Positions 60,604-64,000 of a stretch of DNA of 64,000 bases are shown here, piece after piece (positions within the stretch are counted from its first letter, which is position 1; each line of letters opens with the position of its first letter). Below the pieces are notes generated by a model. That model was not told where the DNA came from and did not search any database. It saw nothing but the letters and a program-made list of their open reading frames with translations. The translations under genes and the position numbers were made by a program. Source of the DNA: Rhizobium album (lineage in GTDB: Bacteria > Pseudomonadota > Alphaproteobacteria > Rhizobiales > Rhizobiaceae); assembly GCF_003122325.1 (NCBI RefSeq), contig NZ_QFBC01000006.1, positions 248,001-312,000 of the forward strand, in the 5' to 3' direction.

Positions 60604-63600
60604 TTACTCGGCTGCGTCCGGCAGCTGCGCCGCCGTTTCGTCGATCTTGGAATTCTCCAGTTCGACGGAAAGACCGAGCGAGCGCATTTCCTTGACGAGA
60701 ACGTTGAAGCTTTCCGGTATACCGGCTTCGAACGTATCGTCGCCGCGGACGATGGCTTCGTAGACCTTGGTGCGGCCGGCGACGTCGTCCGACTTCACCG
60801 TCAGCATTTCCTGCAGGGTGTAGGCGGCGCCGTAGGCTTCCAGAGCCCAGACCTCCATTTCCCCGAAGCGCTGACCACCGAACTGCGCCTTGCCACCCAG
60901 CGGCTGCTGCGTGACGAGCGAGTACGGACCGATCGAACGGGCGTGGATCTTGTCGTCGACCAGGTGGTTGAGCTTCAGCATGTAGATGTAGCCCACGGTG
61001 ACCTGGCGGTCGAACTGCTCGCCGGTACGGCCGTCATAGAGAGTCGACTGACCGGACTCCTTGAGGCCCGCCAGCTTCAGCATCTCGTTGACGTCCTTTT
61101 CGACGGCGCCGTCGAAGACCGGGGTGGCAATCGAAACGCCGCGGCGGGTCTGCTCGGCCAGGCGCACGATCGACTCGTCGTCGTACTGCTTGATCGGCTC
61201 GCCCTTCGGACCCGTGCCCATGACGCCGTCGATGACGTCGCGGAGTGGCTGGATGTCCGCACCGGCACGATAGGCATCGAGCATCGCGCCGATCTTCTTG
61301 CCCATGCCGGCGCAAGCCCAGCCGAGATGGGTTTCGAGGATCTGGCCGACGTTCATGCGCGACGGCACGCCGAGCGGGTTCAGAACGACGTCGACATGCG
61401 TACCGTCTTCGAGGAACGGCATGTCTTCGATCGGCACGATGCGCGACACGACACCCTTGTTGCCGTGACGGCCGGCCATCTTGTCGCCCGGCTGGATCTT
61501 GCGCTTCACAGCGACGAAGACCTTGACCATCTTCATGACGCCCGGAGGCATTTCGTCGCCGCGCTGGACCTTTTCGACCTTGTCCATGAAGCGCTGTTCG
61601 AGGCGCGACTTGGATTCGTCGTACTGCGCACGCAGAGCTTCGAGCTCGCCCTGGACCTTCTCGTCCTCGACGGCGAACATCCACCACTGCGAGCGGGGAT
61701 ATTCGGAGACGACGTTGTTGGCGAGTTCGACACCCTTCTTGAAGCCCTTCGGGCCGGCAATCGAGGTCTGGCCACGCAGCATGTCGAGCAGACGGCCGTA
61801 GACGTTACGGTCGAGGATCGCCTGTTCGTCGTCGCGGTCCTTGGCGAGGCGTTCGATTTCCTCACGCTCGATCGCCATCGCACGCTCGTCCTTTTCGACG
61901 CCGTGACGGTTGAAGACGCGAACTTCGACGACCGTACCGAACGTGCCGGGAGGCATGCGCATGGAGGTGTCGCGAACGTCCGAGGCCTTTTCACCGAAGA
62001 TGGCGCGCAGAAGCTTTTCTTCCGGCGTCATCGGGCTTTCGCCCTTCGGGGTGATCTTGCCGACGAGGATGTCGCCCGGCTGCACTTCCGCGCCGATGTA
62101 GACGATGCCGGCTTCGTCGAGGTTCTTCAGCGCTTCTTCCGAAACGTTCGGAATGTCGCGGGTGATTTCTTCCGGACCAAGCTTGGTGTCGCGCGCCATC
62201 ACTTCGAATTCTTCGATGTGGATGGAGGTGAACACGTCGTCGGCAACGATACGCTCGGAGAGCAGGATCGAGTCTTCATAGTTGTAGCCGTTCCACGGCA
62301 TGAACGCGACGAGCGCGTTGCGGCCGAGCGCCAGATCGCCGAGATCCGTCGACGGACCGTCGGCGAGAATGTCGCCCTTGTTGACCACGTCACCGACGGT
62401 GACCAGCGGACGCTGGTTGACGCAGGTGTTCTGGTTCGAACGCTGGAACTTCTGCAGGCGGTAGATATCGACGCCCGACTTCGACGGATCGAGGTCTTCG
62501 GTGGCGCGGATAACGATACGCGTCGCATCGACCTGGTCGACCACGCCGCCGCGGCGGGCACCGATGGCGGCACCGGAGTCACGGGCAACGATCGGCTCCA
62601 TGCCGGTACCGACGAACGGCGCTTCCGCACGAACGAGCGGAACGGCCTGACGCTGCATGTTCGAGCCCATGAGAGCGCGGTTGGCGTCGTCGTTTTCCAG
62701 GAACGGGATGAGAGCCGCTGCGACCGAAACGAGCTGCTTCGGCGAAACGTCCATCAGGTTGATGTTGTCGCGCGGTGCCAGCATGACTTCGCCGGCGTGA
62801 CGGCAAACGACGAATTCTTCGCCGAAGGAACCATCCTCGTTGAGGACCGAGTTCGCCTGCGCAACGTGGTACTTGGCTTCTTCCATCGCCGACAGGTAGA
62901 CGACGTCATAGGTCACCTTGCCGTCGACGATCTTGCGGTAGGGCGATTCGATGAAGCCGTACTTGTTGACGCGGGCAAAGGTCGCCAGCGAGTTGATCAG
63001 ACCGATGTTCGGGCCTTCCGGAGTCTCGATCGGGCAAATACGACCATAGTGGGTCGGATGCACGTCGCGGACTTCGAAGCCGGCGCGTTCGCGGGTCAGA
63101 CCGCCCGGGCCAAGCGCCGAAAGGCGGCGCTTGTGGGTGATTTCCGACAGCGGGTTCACCTGGTCCATGAACTGCGACAGCTGCGAGGAGCCGAAGAATT
63201 CACGGACGGCGGCGGCGGCCGGCTTGGCGTTGATCAGGTCCTGCGGCATGACGGTATCGATTTCGATCGACGACATGCGTTCCTTGATGGCGCGCTCCAT
63301 GCGCAAGAGGCCCAGGCGATACTGGTTCTCCATCAATTCGCCGACCGAACGGACGCGGCGGTTGCCGAGGTTGTCGATGTCGTCGATTTCGCCCTTGCCG
63401 TCGCGCAGCTCGACCAGCATCTTGACCACGGCCAGGATGTCGTCCTTGCGCAGGATACGAACGGTATCGGCGACGTCGAGGTCGAGGCGCATGTTCATCT
63501 TGACGCGGCCGACGGCGGAGAGATCGTAACGCTCCGCATCAAAGAACAGCGAGTTGAACATGGCTTCGGCCGATTCCATCGTCGGCGGTTCACCCGGACG

Positions 63601-64000
63601 CATGACGCGGTAGATGTCGAACAAAGCGTCCTGGCGGTTCTCGTTCTTGTCTACGGAAAGCGTATTGCGGATGTAGGCGCCGACATTGATGTGGTCGATG
63701 CCGAGAACCGGGATCTCGTCGAAACCGGCCTCGAGGATGACCGGCAGGGTCTTCTCGTCGATTTCGTCGCCGGCTTCCAGGTAGATTTCACCCGTCTGGA
63801 AATTGACGATGTCTTCGGCCAGATAGTTGCCGTACAGGTCGTCGTTCGATGCCTTCAGCGCCTTGAGGCCCTTTTCGGTGAGCTGGCGCAGCAGGCGCGG
63901 CGTCAGCTTCTTGCCGGATTCGACGACCACTTCGCCGGTATCGGCGTCGATCAGGTCGTTGAGAACCTTGGTGCCCTTGAGGACGTCCGGCTGGAACGGA
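60604..64000 (-). CDS. rpoB: RNA polymerase beta subunit (5' part missing)
   Basis: The last 1,132 codons of rpoB; the frame is open to the window edge, so about 245 N-terminal residues are outside. The rifampicin pocket reads [21 protein letters not shown] then LSALGPGG, with the sensitive-type Asp, His and Ser in place. The C-terminal blocks [20 protein letters not shown] and [20 protein letters not shown] are complete. Confidence 0.99.
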   Translation of the reverse strand, partial: PFQPDVLKGTKVLNDLIDADTGEVVVESGKKLTPRLLRQLTEKGLKALKASNDDLYGNYLAEDIVNFQTGEIYLEAGDEIDEKTLPVILEAGFDEIPVLGIDHINVGAYIRNTLSVDKNENRQDALFDIYRVMRPGEPPTMESAEAMFNSLFFDAERYDLSAVGRVKMNMRLDLDVADTVRILRKDDILAVVKMLVELRDGKGEIDDIDNLGNRRVRSVGELMENQYRLGLLRMERAIKERMSSIEIDTVMPQDLINAKPAAAAVREFFGSSQLSQFMDQVNPLSEITHKRRLSALGPGGLTRERAGFEVRDVHPTHYGRICPIETPEGPNIGLINSLATFARVNKYGFIESPYRKIVDGKVTYDVVYLSAMEEAKYHVAQANSVLNEDGSFGEEFVVCRHAGEVMLAPRDNINLMDVSPKQLVSVAAALIPFLENDDANRALMGSNMQRQAVPLVRAEAPFVGTGMEPIVARDSGAAIGARRGGVVDQVDATRIVIRATEDLDPSKSGVDIYRLQKFQRSNQNTCVNQRPLVTVGDVVNKGDILADGPSTDLGDLALGRNALVAFMPWNGYNYEDSILLSERIVADDVFTSIHIEEFEVMARDTKLGPEEITRDIPNVSEEALKNLDEAGIVYIGAEVQPGDILVGKITPKGESPMTPEEKLLRAIFGEKASDVRDTSMRMPPGTFGTVVEVRVFNRHGVEKDERAMAIEREEIERLAKDRDDEQAILDRNVYGRLLDMLRGQTSIAGPKGFKKGVELANNVVSEYPRSQWWMFAVEDEKVQGELEALRAQYDESKSRLEQRFMDKVEKVQRGDEMPPGVMKMVKVFVAVKRKIQPGDKMAGRHGNKGVVSRIVPIEDMPFLEDGTHVDVVLNPLGVPSRMNVGQILETHLGWACAGMGKKIGAMLDAYRAGADIQPLRDVIDGVMGTGPKGEPIKQYDDESIVRLAEQTRRGVSIATPVFDGAVEKDVNEMLKLAGLKESGQSTLYDGRTGEQFDRQVTVGYIYMLKLNHLVDDKIHARSIGPYSLVTQQPLGGKAQFGGQRFGEMEVWALEAYGAAYTLQEMLTVKSDDVAGRTKVYEAIVRGDDTFEAGIPESFNVLVKEMRSLGLSVELENSKIDETAAQLPDAAE

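Overview
The window looks like a chromosome segment of a Rhizobiaceae alphaproteobacterium (Rhizobium, Agrobacterium, Neorhizobium or Shinella type). It carries an S10-spc-alpha ribosomal cluster with str genes, tuf and rpoBC in alphaproteobacterial order, a rarA-degP pair next to rplQ, a DUF1883 gene, and high-GC coding. The genus is inferred from gene order and protein wording only; no search could be run.

Region 1 (1 to about 27.1 kb) is accessory DNA, best read as the right-hand part of a Tn7-like transposon. Its transposition genes lie at the right edge: a TnsA-like protein, a DDE transposase (TnsB/TniA), an AAA+ ATPase (TnsC/TniB) and TniQ, followed by an intrinsic terminator and repeated TTGGCCA motifs that may be transposase binding sites. 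The left end is outside the window. The cargo is defence-like. A four-gene set on the minus strand (cytosine methyltransferase, two uncharacterised proteins, giant DUF1998-type helicase cut by the window edge) matches the layout of Druantia type II (druM-druF-druG-druE). Next to it is a two-gene operon encoding a second TnsA-like protein with a degenerate active site and a soluble FtsH-like AAA+ zinc protease without membrane segments; this is the best candidate here for an undescribed system. Further cargo is a Phd-like antitoxin divergent from a PIN-domain toxin, a 58-residue protein, a second cytosine methyltransferase with a 300-residue N-terminal extension, and several unknown proteins.

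Region 2 (27.1 to 35.9 kb) is ordinary chromosome: a broken HTH gene, a GNAT acetyltransferase, DUF1883, rarA, degP, an LprI-like protein, ilvD and the methionine-sulfoxide repair pair msrP-msrQ.

Region 3 (35.9 to 64 kb) is one long minus-strand series, read from right to left: rpoB (5' part missing), rpoC, rpsL, rpsG, fusA, tuf, rpsJ, the S10 genes, the spc genes with secY and adk, then rpsM, rpsK, rpoA and rplQ. All proteins appear intact. The spacers of this series hold several near-perfect hairpins, four of them followed by T-runs in the transcribed direction (rpsQ/rplN, rplR/rpsE, rplO/secY, rpsM/rpsK). They would cut or process the transcript inside what is usually drawn as a continuous operon.
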